From the NCBI GenBank assembly GCA_041300525.1, contig JBGLNJ010000001.1, positions 2,604,001-2,668,000 of the forward strand: 64,000 nt of DNA. Reading direction: 5' to 3'. The position numbers were made by a program, and so were the translations under genes. Source of the stretch: JBGLNJ01 sp041300525. Its GTDB lineage: Bacteria; Chloroflexota; Anaerolineae; Fen-1058. Shown here piece by piece: positions 36,663 to 44,967 of the stretch. The notes beneath the pieces are model-generated. The model was not told the DNA's origin. It did no database searches and saw only the letters and a list, made by a program, of their open reading frames with translations. Each line of letters opens with the position of its first letter. Within the stretch, counting starts at the first letter, position 1.

Positions 36663-37116
36663 CCGGTCGCGGTTGTGCGCCCCACGCACACGGCGCCTGC
36701 TGGAACAGCCCTATCCCTTGACGAACGCGAGGGGCCGGAGGCGCGCCACGCGGCGGATGAGGCCGGCCCCGGTCCGCCATCGCCTCGGCCTCGGCCTGTC
36801 CCGTCAAAACCGCACCTGTCTCGGAGTCAATATCCACATACCCGATGGGGCCAAACGGATCGCGCGAAAGCGATGTGACGAACGCTCCAAAATGCCAGAC
36901 CTGGCGTCCTCCTGCCATTGACCGCAATTCAGGACGGTCGGCCATCACCATATTGCCGACGTTTTCCCCCAGCCACAAGTTGGCCTTGCGATGAGCCGCG
37001 CGCTCGTCCAGGCGCGGCAAAAACGTCACTAGCACGCGCGCGCCTTCCGGCGCGGGCGCGCCCGCCGGAAGCCGGATGTGTCCCTGTTTGACGATACCCT
37101 CATACGTCATCAACAT
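36663..37116 (-). CDS. Hypothetical protein with an AbrB/DUF104-like start; end uncertain
   Basis: ATG 37116 with AGAGGT upstream. The first ~30 residues (MTYEGIVKQGHIRLP … PEGARVLVTFLP) look like the beta start of AF2212/DUF104 or AbrB-like antitoxins. The next ~85 residues (NLWLGENVGNMVMADRPELR, SLSRDPFGPIGYVDIDSETG) are a separate conserved-looking segment. After EAEAMADRG the codons become Pro/Arg-rich and the frame crosses the junction near 36662, so the true C-terminus is unknown. Function unknown. Confidence 0.55.
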
Positions 37117-37267
37117 GGTATACCTCTCACTTGCGCACCTGTGCCCTGCTATTGCCGCGTCTTGCCGTTTCCGGCGGGAGAACAAGTTGATCTGTGCTTC
37201 CGATGTGCGCGGCAGGGGTTTTGCCGCCCCCTGCTTTACCACTTGGCTGCGTCGTCGTGCGGCAATT

Positions 37268-37296
37268 AGTCTAGCACAAGACGTGTGTTCTAGCAA
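37268..37296 (-). promoter_or_regulatory. Candidate promoter of the minus-strand hypothetical gene
   Basis: Read on the minus strand: TTGCTA, 17 bases, TAGACT, about 150 bases before ATG 37116. Confidence 0.4.
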
Positions 37297-37573
37297 GAGG
37301 AATCGTAAACTACTCAGCCCAAGCGGCGCTGGTCGAGCGATGCCGGCCAACCGATCCAAATCCAATTCTTTGCGGGTGGCGATTCGCACACGGCACAAGT
37401 CTTGACCGAAGGCTGGTCTGCGCCTGATGTTATCTCTTGATTGCACAAGCTTTACCACCGGATGCGGAGCTGTGGAACTCGCCGAGGATGGGACGAGTGG
37501 AAAGGCCGTAGAGCGCGGAGCGTGGAGAGCTGAGGATGAGTACGGGAGCACTCATCCAAAGCAGATTCCCCCC

Positions 37574-37602
37574 TTGACGCCGCCCCATTTGTCAACTAGA
37601 AT
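37574..37602 (+). promoter_or_regulatory. Candidate sigma70 promoter of the CHAT cassette
   Basis: TTGACG (37574–37579), 17 bases, TAGAAT (37597–37602), about 108 bases before the CHAT start. It is the only good match in the 590-base upstream gap. Confidence 0.5.
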
Positions 37603-37709
37603 ACACGTATCCTGCCGAGTTGTCGGATGTGTTTCGTTTTATTGGGCGCTTGTGCTGGAGGTCTTGGCCGTGCAGGTTCAATTATCATCTCAGGTTTGAG
37701 GTGGCTCGC

Positions 37710-39203
37710 ATGCTCTCCTACCAAGACTTTACGATCACCGTCAATGGCTCCATAGGCAGCTATACGGTGGAAGCCCGAGGCCCCGGCGAAATCACCGTTT
37801 CACCTCTCCCCTTCATCTACGCCGAAACAGGCGACCTGCGGAGCGAGTTCGACCAGATCAAGAATGGCTTTGCTCCCTCGCGCGAGCGAATGCAGGCTGT
37901 TGGCGCATTGCTGTTCGATGCTCTTTTCCCCCGCCCGATTGCCCGCGCCTTCTCACGCGCCTACGGGCACTTGTCCGAAGGCGCCAACCTGCGGCTCAAG
38001 CTGGCTATCCGCCCGCCGGAACTCAACGTCCTGCCCTGGGAACTGCTCTACGATCCTGACGAAGCCTTCTTCCTGGCTGCCCGCTTGAGCTACCCCATCG
38101 TCCGCTTTCTCGAAAGCGGCGCACCGGCCGCTTCTCTGCTCACTCGTCGTCCTCTCAACGTTCTCTATGTCCAGGCGCAGCCCGCAGATCTCGTCCCGCT
38201 CAACCTGGAAGCCTCTGAACGCGCCATCCGCGACGCGCTGGGGGCCATGGCGCAAGTGACCCCGCTCCGTCAGGCATCCCCGGAGGCGCTCACCGACGCT
38301 TTACGCCAGCCGTGTTACCACATCCTCCATTATGACGGGCATGCCGGCTTTGATGCCGATAGTGCTTCCGGCATGGTCGGTCTGCAAGATCCCCAGACCG
38401 GTCACCCACGCTACCTGTCCGGTGAATTGCTGGCTGCCCTGCTCGAAGGGTCTTCCATCCGCCTGGTCGTTCTGGCGGCCTGCGAGTCCGGCATGGACTC
38501 CCCCAAGCGTCGTTTTTCCGGCATCGCCCAGCAACTCTTGCGGGCTTCTTCGCTCCCCGCGGTTGTCGCCATGCAGTTCGCTATTCCTGACCGATCCGCT
38601 ATCGCGTTCAACCATGGTTTCTATGGCGCGCTTGCCGCGGATTTCCCTGTGGATGCTGCCGTCACCGAAGGCCGCAAGGCGATCCTGACGTCTTTCTCCG
38701 GCGAGCCTTTTGACACTCCCGATTGGGCTACCCCGGTCCTCTTTATGCGCGCATCGGACGGCGATATCTTTGCCCGGGGCGAGTCGCTCCCGGCGGCAGG
38801 CGTTCAACTCCCGCTGGTGGTTGACCATCGCCGGATCGGGGTGAACATCGAAAATGCCAATGTCTCTGGCATGGTCGTTGGGGGGAATGTGATCCTCGAA
38901 AAGAGCGGGGGCATCCCAATTCCATTGATCGAGGCGCTATTCATCCCCATGACGCAAATCATCAACCAGACACATCCAGACCGGCAAGTCGAAGCCGGTC
39001 GTCAACTGTCTGCGCTTGTACAAGAATTAGCCAAAGGTGGCACTGCCGAAGACAACATCCTCGCTACGCTGGCGAGCAATCTGGCCGGCATCCTCCCAGA
39101 GATGTCCGGGCGTTTGGCGGATATCTTGAGCTTACCGATCCTCGCCAACGCCATTGGCAGTATGACGCGATCCGCCATCCAGCAGCTTTACTCCGTTAGC
39201 TAG
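37710..39203 (+). CDS. CHAT-domain caspase-like protease, first gene of the cassette
   Basis: 497 residues. An N-terminal beta-rich region (1–140) is followed by a CHAT peptidase (about 145–350) with both catalytic residues: His211 in HILHYDGHAG and Cys258 in LVVLAACESG. Around 376–400 lies a glycine-rich beta motif (IENANVSGMVVGGNVIL), then a helical C-terminus (about 405–497). The motif NVSGMVVGGN parallels TVTGPVIGRD in the NTPase two genes downstream. ATG 37710 has GAGGTG. CHAT proteases cleave protein targets in bacterial programmed responses (for example TPR-CHAT/Csx29), which makes a defence or stress role plausible. Confidence 0.88.
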   Translation: MLSYQDFTITVNGSIGSYTVEARGPGEITVSPLPFIYAETGDLRSEFDQIKNGFAPSRERMQAVGALLFDALFPRPIARAFSRAYGHLSEGANLRLKLAIRPPELNVLPWELLYDPDEAFFLAARLSYPIVRFLESGAPAASLLTRRPLNVLYVQAQPADLVPLNLEASERAIRDALGAMAQVTPLRQASPEALTDALRQPCYHILHYDGHAGFDADSASGMVGLQDPQTGHPRYLSGELLAALLEGSSIRLVVLAACESGMDSPKRRFSGIAQQLLRASSLPAVVAMQFAIPDRSAIAFNHGFYGALAADFPVDAAVTEGRKAILTSFSGEPFDTPDWATPVLFMRASDGDIFARGESLPAAGVQLPLVVDHRRIGVNIENANVSGMVVGGNVILEKSGGIPIPLIEALFIPMTQIINQTHPDRQVEAGRQLSALVQELAKGGTAEDNILATLASNLAGILPEMSGRLADILSLPILANAIGSMTRSAIQQLYSVS

Positions 39204-39246
39204 CTGGATGATCTAGTTTCGGCAATTTTTGTCGAAGGAGGTTGCC

Positions 39247-40470
39247 ATGTTCCGCAAACGTTCATTCAGCCCGGCTTGGCGTGGGGTATCTGTCTTCGTT
39301 GTTCTGTGTATCCTCTTGACAGCCTGTGGACCGGCGGCGACGCCGGCCCAGGAGCCGGTTGAACCCCCTCGCGCCCCGGCTGGGAATCCAGAGCCGACGC
39401 AAGGGCCTCGGGCCACGCCACCCCCTGCCGCAACCCCAGCTCCGGCATCTTACCCTCCGGCCACACTGCGAATCATGCTTGCTGTTTTGCCAGGAGAAGA
39501 GGAATACTATAGCCGGCAAATCGCCAGCTTTCAGAAACTCCAGCCCGCGATCAAGGTCGAAGTCATGTACGTGAGGTTTTACGACTTGTGGGTAACGTTA
39601 TCCACGAGAGTCGCCGCGGGCGACACGCCCGACATTGCCGGCGGATTATCTTACAATGATCTGGCCGCGCTGCGCGGGAACGGGATGTTGCTGAGCCTGG
39701 GAGATAGTCAGCAGTATGTAAAGTCGGGCTTTTTGCCTGGGGCCGTGGAGACAGCCGCTTTCGACGGTCAGTTGTATGGCCTGCCCTGGCTGCGTGCTGC
39801 CTGTTCGCCCACTTATAATAGCTTGGCCATTTTCAAAAGGGCTGAAAAGTATTTCGACCAAGCCAATGCGCTGGTCCGCTACCTTGCCGAGCCTCAATTC
39901 CAGATCAGCAATTATAAGGAACACGCCTGGTATCCCACCCGGCAAAGCATCTATGACGAACTGGGCCTCAAGTGCGCCCCAGTCACTCTGCTGCGCCTGG
40001 ATCCCGGCTTGGTTGTGAACGTTCAGAACACGGTGAAAGAGCGCAGCGTCAAACTCTCTCGCGTCCTGAAAGATAATGCCATCAACTTCCAGGAGGCCAC
40101 AGCAGTTGTCGAGGCGGGCAATGCCCTAGTGAGCGGCGCGGTAGTCTATCCGACAGGAACACCCCGGGAACTGCGTGCCCGCTTTGAAAGTGAAGGGCTG
40201 ATCGTCGGCGCATTGTTCCTCTCTAAAATCGCTCCGGACCTCTCTCTGCCCACCGAGGGGGATTATGCCTTGCAGTGCAAGGGAGACAAGAGCGGGAAGG
40301 CCGCCTGCTTCCTGCTGGATCCCGCCGGCGGTTCCAAGCAAGTCCCACTGGCGAGTTATGTGCCTGATGCCAGCTCGATCAATACCCCGGTCTGCACAGC
40401 AGAACAAGGCTCGAGGCTGATCTGCTGGTATGTTGATGGCTTGAAATTCTGCGTCAAAGTCGGCAAATGA
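39247..40470 (+). CDS. Lipoprotein related to ABC solute-binding proteins but internally shortened
   Basis: 407 residues from ATG 39247 (AAGGAGG). Lipobox LLTAC gives a lipidated Cys near residue 27, then a Pro/Thr/Ala linker to about 75. The next part matches the N-lobe of SBP_bac_1 proteins (YYSRQIASFQKLQPAIKVEV, ISTRVAAGDTPDI-like, GQLYGLPWL). After about 190 it jumps to the end of such proteins (ALVRYLAEPQFQ, WYPTRQSIYDELGLK), omitting roughly 150–200 residues. A new C-terminal domain of about 170 residues with four Cys follows. Probably a surface sensor or scaffold, not an importer component; no permease is present. Confidence 0.7.
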   Translation: MFRKRSFSPAWRGVSVFVVLCILLTACGPAATPAQEPVEPPRAPAGNPEPTQGPRATPPPAATPAPASYPPATLRIMLAVLPGEEEYYSRQIASFQKLQPAIKVEVMYVRFYDLWVTLSTRVAAGDTPDIAGGLSYNDLAALRGNGMLLSLGDSQQYVKSGFLPGAVETAAFDGQLYGLPWLRAACSPTYNSLAIFKRAEKYFDQANALVRYLAEPQFQISNYKEHAWYPTRQSIYDELGLKCAPVTLLRLDPGLVVNVQNTVKERSVKLSRVLKDNAINFQEATAVVEAGNALVSGAVVYPTGTPRELRARFESEGLIVGALFLSKIAPDLSLPTEGDYALQCKGDKSGKAACFLLDPAGGSKQVPLASYVPDASSINTPVCTAEQGSRLICWYVDGLKFCVKVGK

Positions 40471-40564
40471 ATGATCTCGATCGTCGCCCACGGAACGCGG
40501 ATCAATTATGCCCGCCGTCCGAGCGGTCACCTGATGTTCCGTATTCGAGTGAGCCAGGCTCGCC

Positions 40565-41524
40565 ATGACAGACCCAAGTGATCTTGCCTCGATCTACATC
40601 ATACCCGATTTCGTCAACCGCAAGGAACAGCTTGCCATCTTGTGGAAAATGGCGCGCGGCGAGATCGAGGCGTGCCTGGCGCTGATTGGCGGACGAAAGG
40701 GCATGGGCAAGTCCTATCTCCTCCAGGAATTCCAGTCCGAATGTCAGGATCAAGGGGGCTGCGTAACTCTGATTGATTTTGAGAACAAGAACTGGAGTCT
40801 GGACTATAACGGGGTGATTACGCGCATCAGCACCGACCTTGGCCCGCAAGGCTTTGAGCCGCTCACCCAGGCCAGCCGGCAAGCCGTCGAGCAGATCGAA
40901 GCGCAGCGGTTGCTGGCCCAGCTTAATACCGGCCTGGGGCAACAGTCAGCCGGGATCGCTCAAGCATCGGCTCCACCACAGGGAAATGCTCTCCCGCAGG
41001 TCGGGGTTCAGATTGGCGGCGGCTCCACCGTCACAGGCCCCGTCATCGGCAGGGACTATGTTCAGAACCTCAACTGGATCCAGTACGTCATACAAGGCGA
41101 CGATCCCTTTGTTCAGGAGTTGATCAAGTCCAATCTCACGCGTGCCTTTCAGCAATGTCTGGCTGTATTGACGGTTGAGCGCAAGGCCGTGTTGCTCTTT
41201 GACGGTTGGGATGCTGCCAACCAACCGCTCCGCGACTGGCTTCGGGATAACCTCTTTCGCTGGGTGCTCAACCGCCAGCTTCCGCAGGCCATGGTCGTGG
41301 TGGCAGGCAACGATGGGTTCGATGGCATCACACCCGCCCGGACACTCACTCGGCTCACTATGCCGGGCCTGCCTCCCGATGCGATTGAGGCCTACTGGAT
41401 CGAAAAACGCGGTCTCCCCAAAGATAAACTGGCAGAAGTTATTGACCTTTCTCACGGCACGCCTAGCGTGGTCACGCTCCTGGCTGAAGAAGCCTCTTAC
41501 GCGTCCCGACAAACCCCGGCATAG
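40565..41524 (+). CDS. P-loop NTPase of STAND/AAA type, third gene of the cassette
   Basis: 319 residues. Walker A IGGRKGMGKSYLL (41–53) follows an NRKEQL box typical of STAND/Orc-like ATPases. Walker B AVLLFDGWD is at 208–216, and an Orc/NACHT-like tail SHGTPSVVTLLAEEA at the end. Between them an insertion carries the glycine-rich motif GGGSTVTGPVIGRDYVQNLN (about 151–170). The usual C-terminal winged helix and repeats are absent, but the next gene, 14 bases on, begins with exactly those. The pair therefore looks like one STAND protein split in two. ATG 40565 has only a weak ribosome binding site. Confidence 0.8.
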   Translation: MTDPSDLASIYIIPDFVNRKEQLAILWKMARGEIEACLALIGGRKGMGKSYLLQEFQSECQDQGGCVTLIDFENKNWSLDYNGVITRISTDLGPQGFEPLTQASRQAVEQIEAQRLLAQLNTGLGQQSAGIAQASAPPQGNALPQVGVQIGGGSTVTGPVIGRDYVQNLNWIQYVIQGDDPFVQELIKSNLTRAFQQCLAVLTVERKAVLLFDGWDAANQPLRDWLRDNLFRWVLNRQLPQAMVVVAGNDGFDGITPARTLTRLTMPGLPPDAIEAYWIEKRGLPKDKLAEVIDLSHGTPSVVTLLAEEASYASRQTPA

Positions 41525-41538
41525 GCAAGTGGACACCG

Positions 41539-42832
41539 ATGAACGAGCACGTACCTGATCTTTCCAATAAAGATGAAGCCGTTCTCATCCAGGCCACGCT
41601 GGAACGCATTCTGGCAACTCTCCCGGTGCCGGTGTCTCGGGCCATTCGCCTGGCAGCCATTCCCAACTGGTTTGACGAGAGCCTGCTGGCTCGTCTGGCC
41701 GGCGACGGGTTCGATCCCGACTTGGTTTTCTCTCACTTGAAGCGATTGAGCTTTTTCCGCCAGGACACTGAGGGCGTGTTTCGCTGCACCGATGAAATGC
41801 GACATCACCTGCTGGCAGCCTTGCGCCGAGACGAGCCGGATACTTTTCTGCAGGCCCACCGCGCCGCCTTGGCTTTTTTTGAAAACCGGGTGCGGTCCGC
41901 CACCCTGTTCGAGCGGCCCTTGTTCGAACGGGAGATGCTCTATCACCGCCTGGTCGTAGATGAGGCCGCCGGAATTAAAGACCTCAGCCGCCAATTCGAA
42001 GCCGCTTACGACCGTTACCAGTTCGGACAAGCAGAGGAAATCCTTCACCAAAGTGTTCGGCTCGAGGATATGCTCAGCGACCTGGGCCGCGCCTGGCTGC
42101 GTTACTTTTCCGCCCGGCTCGAAATCGCTTACCACCGCGCCGAGGTGGGTGAAGGCGCATTTCTCGATCTGATTGCCCACGCCCCCGATCCAGTGCTCCA
42201 GGCCCTGGCGCGCTGGGGCCTGGGCTTGGTGCGCCTGCGCGCCAATCAATGGTCAGAGGCCATTCAACTGTTCCGCGCCAGCCTGCTCGCTCTCCAGGGA
42301 GAGGAGACTCGCTGTTACGCGGCGCGAGTCATGCTTTCCCTCGGCGATGCTTATCGCGACCTGGCTCGTCGTTCCGGCGGCTGTTTTTCTGAACCCGGGC
42401 CAGTGTACGAGAAATTCGACCGGCTGCTGGACACTATTCAGCACTTGCCCTTCAAGCTGTACGAGAGCTTTCTGCACCGCACTTCCCTGTTCACCGGCAC
42501 TGCCTATTTTGGCGCCAATTACCAAGACTGGATCGTGGCCTACCTGCTCAACGAGGCCGGCGGCTGGTACCATCGTGCGGGCCAGCAGTTTGCTGCCGCG
42601 GGTGATTCACAGGGCATGGCGCTGGCGCGGCTGGCCGCTGCTGAGATTGCCGGCGAGATGGGGCGCTGGACTCTGGCCCTGCGCGCCTACCAGGCATTGC
42701 TTGAGACCGAAGTCCAGTTCAGCCCATACCGCACCGCTCATATCCGCCTCGGACAAGGCAAGGTGTACCTGGAATCCGGCCGGCTGGCTCAAGCCGTTGA
42801 GGCTCTGGGCCAAGCCCTGACGATCTTCCGTC
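41539..42832 (+). CDS. Winged-helix/TPR protein, partner half of the STAND NTPase; C-terminus cut off
   Basis: About 430 native residues. N-terminal residues 15–100 (LERILATLPVPVSRAIRLAA … HLKRLSFFRQDTEGVFRCTD) resemble the winged helix that follows STAND NTPase domains. A helical linker and TPR-like repeats (about 150–430) come next, for example ALARWGLGLVRLRANQWSEA and AVEALGQALTIFRR. The frame stays open to 43014, but homology stops near 42832 where the C-terminal end of a different protein begins. How many repeats were lost is unknown. Confidence 0.75.
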
Positions 42833-42917
42833 GGACAACACGAACAACAATGTGGGGTTGCGGGTGGTGCTCTCCCACAGCTTTTCCGCAAACCGGCACT
42901 GCGCGCTGTCACTGTGA
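42825..42917 (+). pseudogene. C-terminal fragment of an FGE-sulfatase/C-type-lectin-fold protein
   Basis: In the frame ending at TGA 42915 the residues DNTNNNVGLRVVLSHSFSAN are the typical C-terminal end of formylglycine-generating-enzyme-like proteins (…NRNNN(V/I)GFRVV). This fold includes variable proteins of diversity-generating retroelements. The AAC-rich codons fit such a variable-region end. Only about 28 residues remain; everything before belongs to the TPR gene. Fragment identity is fairly secure, DGR association is speculation. Confidence 0.6.
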
Positions 42918-43017
42918 CGAGATAGCCGCCGAGGTAAAAGTTGGCCCAGTCCATTCCCGGTTGGCCGTTTTCGCGGCCAGCCCAATAACCCGACGCTCCC
43001 GCCCCCTGTGGTAAGCG

Positions 43018-43041
43018 GCGCTCACGGTGCGCCGTGAGCGC
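43018..43041. repeat. Perfect 10-bp stem with tetraloop
   Basis: GCGCTCACGG, loop TGCG, CCGTGAGCGC. It lies 45 bases upstream of mnmA. It could end transcription from the left or shape the mnmA leader; no T-run. Confidence 0.7.
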
Positions 43042-43085
43042 ATGGCCCAAGCTTGGGGCGGGAGCAATATCGAAGGACCGATAGA

Positions 43086-44225
43086 ATGAGGGTCGTGATT
43101 GCCATGTCCGGCGGCGTGGACAGTTCCGTCGCCGCCGCGCTGCTGGTGGAACAAGGATACGACGTCGTCGGCATCATGCTGAGGTTGTGGAGCGAGGGTG
43201 AAACGCCGATTCTTGTTGGACACGCGCAAGCGGACAACTTGTCCAACACTCGCTCTAATCGCTGCTGCACGCCGGAAGATACGACGCTGGCACGCCGTGT
43301 GGCCGATCAACTCGACATTCCGTTTTACCTGGTCAACGTGGCGGATTCGTTCAAGCGGCTGGTGGTGGATGACTTTATCGCCCAGTACGCCGCCGGGCGC
43401 ACGCCGAATCCCTGTATAAACTGCAACCGTTACGTGCGGTTCGAGGTACTGCTGAACAAGGCGATGGGATTGGGCGCGGAAAAGTTGGCGACGGGGCACT
43501 ATGCGCGGGTCAGGCCCTCCCTTTCATTCCCCCCGCACAGCGGGGGGGACAGAGGGGGGGCTGGAGGCAAATATCAGTTGCTCCGCGCTGTGGATCGGAA
43601 CAAGGACCAGTCGTATGTCCTCAGCGTGTTGACGCAAGATAAGCTCAGCCGCGTGATGTTTCCGCTGGGCGAGCTGACCAAGCCACAGGTGCGCGAGATC
43701 GCGGCCAAGAAGGGGCTGCCTGTTGCAGAAAAGCCGGAAAGCCAGGACTTGTGCTTTTTGTCCGACGGCGACTATCGCGGGTTCCTGATGCGCAACGCGC
43801 CGGATGCAGCGCGGCCCGGCCCGATCCGCGACACATCCGGGCGTGTGCTGGGACAGCATCAAGGGCTGCCGTTCTACACCATCGGGCAGCGCAAAGGCAT
43901 CGGAATTGCTGGGCCAGCGGCATTGTATGTCATGGCGCTGGATGTGGCCGAGAATGTGCTGATCGTCGGCGCGGCAAAAGAATTGGGCCGCAGCGAGTGT
44001 ACGGCCTTGTGCGTGAATTACGTGAGCGGCGGAATGCCCGACGCGCCGTTTCGCGCCACGGCCAAGATTCGCTACAAGGCGCACGAGGCAAACGTCACCG
44101 TCACCCCCCTACCCCACAGATCGGCGCAGGTTCGCTTTGACGATCCACAACGCGACATTACGCCGGGGCAAGGGATTGTGTTTTACGATGGGGAAATCGT
44201 CGTCGGTGGTGGAATCATTGCATGA
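43086..44225 (+). CDS. mnmA: tRNA-specific 2-thiouridylase MnmA
   Basis: 379 residues. Installs the 2-thio group on wobble U34. PP-loop AMSGGVDSSVAAALL at the N-terminus, the first catalytic Cys in NPCINCNRYVRFE, the second in ESQDLCFLSDGD, plus GRVLGQHQGLPFYTIGQRKG and the C-terminal beta-barrel. A Pro/Gly-rich insertion (PSLSFPPHSGGDRGGAG) sits between ATGHYARVR and KYQLLRAVD, positions that are nearly adjacent in other MnmA proteins. The DNA there is a C-run/G-run palindromic element, kept in frame. ATG 43086 is chosen by the RVVIAMSGG start. Confidence 0.95.
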   Translation: MRVVIAMSGGVDSSVAAALLVEQGYDVVGIMLRLWSEGETPILVGHAQADNLSNTRSNRCCTPEDTTLARRVADQLDIPFYLVNVADSFKRLVVDDFIAQYAAGRTPNPCINCNRYVRFEVLLNKAMGLGAEKLATGHYARVRPSLSFPPHSGGDRGGAGGKYQLLRAVDRNKDQSYVLSVLTQDKLSRVMFPLGELTKPQVREIAAKKGLPVAEKPESQDLCFLSDGDYRGFLMRNAPDAARPGPIRDTSGRVLGQHQGLPFYTIGQRKGIGIAGPAALYVMALDVAENVLIVGAAKELGRSECTALCVNYVSGGMPDAPFRATAKIRYKAHEANVTVTPLPHRSAQVRFDDPQRDITPGQGIVFYDGEIVVGGGIIA

Positions 44226-44258
44226 TGCGTACTGCGCGAAATAACACAGGAGGTTGCG

Positions 44259-44933
44259 TTGACTCAAGACATCGTCACCAAGATCGCCGTCCTCGGTGGG
44301 ACGGGCAAGGAAGGTTCGGGGTTGGCGCTGCGTTGGGCCGCCGCCGGTTACGACGTGACCCTCGGCAGCCGCGAACTCGAAAAGGCGCAGCGCGCTGCCA
44401 CCGAGCTGAATGTGGCGCTCGGCCAAGACAGCGTGCGAGGGCTGACCAATCGTGACGCTGCCGCGCAAGCCGACATTGTCGTGATGGCGGTCCCCTATGC
44501 CGCCCACGCCGCCACGCTTGAATCCGTCAAGGACGTCGTGCAGGGCAAAGTCTTTGTGGACGTGACCGTGCCGCTCGACGCGCAAAACACCCGCCGCGTC
44601 AAAATGCCTGCAGCCGGCTCGGCCTCGGTCGAGGCGCAACAGCTCTTGGGTGAAGGCGTCAAAGTGGTGGCGGCCTTTCAGAACATTAGCGCCGAGCATC
44701 TCAAGTCGCTCGACCGCGAAATCGAGTGCGACGTGCTGGTGTGCGGCAACGACAAGGATGCCAAGCGGCAAGTCATCGAACTGGCCAAGGCGGCACGCAT
44801 CCAGGCCTGGGATGCCGGGCCGATTGAGAACGCGATGGTCGTCGAAGGCATGACCAGCGTGCTCATCAACCTGAACATCAAGCACAAGGTCAAGGCGGCA
44901 GGAATCCAGATCACCGGCATCCCCAGGCCGTAG
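44259..44933 (+). CDS. npdG: F420H2:NADP+ oxidoreductase (NADPH-dependent F420 reductase)
   Basis: 224 residues. Moves hydride between NADPH and the deazaflavin F420. Rossmann motif AVLGGTGKEGSGLALRWAAAGY with LGSRELEKA fits NADP binding in this family. VVMAVPYAAHAATLESVKD and VVAAFQNISAEHL are also characteristic. The start is TTG 44259, eight bases after an ideal AGGAGG; no ATG gives the right N-terminus. With cofE 1.4 kb away it shows the organism makes and uses F420. Confidence 0.88.
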   Translation: MTQDIVTKIAVLGGTGKEGSGLALRWAAAGYDVTLGSRELEKAQRAATELNVALGQDSVRGLTNRDAAAQADIVVMAVPYAAHAATLESVKDVVQGKVFVDVTVPLDAQNTRRVKMPAAGSASVEAQQLLGEGVKVVAAFQNISAEHLKSLDREIECDVLVCGNDKDAKRQVIELAKAARIQAWDAGPIENAMVVEGMTSVLINLNIKHKVKAAGIQITGIPRP

Positions 44934-44967
44934 AGCGTGAAGAGTTTCCACGCTCTACGCTTTCGAC

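Larger units (their letters stand above)
37117..37709. other. Long non-coding stretch upstream of the CHAT cassette
   Basis: No intact gene is supported. On the minus strand a short frame ending at 37314 (…ESPPAKNWIWIGWPASLDQR) looks like a protein tail but was not identified. AACTACTCAG at 37307 matches the start of the repeats at 54855 and 60909. Promoters for the flanking genes lie at 37268–37296 and 37574–37602. Confidence 0.5.

Noticed and set aside
36001..37551. 516-codon minus-strand frame spanning cdaA/cdaR and the hypothetical gene
   Set aside because: Only 36663–37116 has a start, ribosome binding site and protein-like sequence. The rest is antisense to cdaA/cdaR or upstream non-coding.
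40471..40581. 36-residue frame starting directly after the lipoprotein stop (TGAATG)
   Set aside because: Overlaps the NTPase start, Arg-rich with no recognisable features and no own ribosome binding site. Not enough to call a gene.
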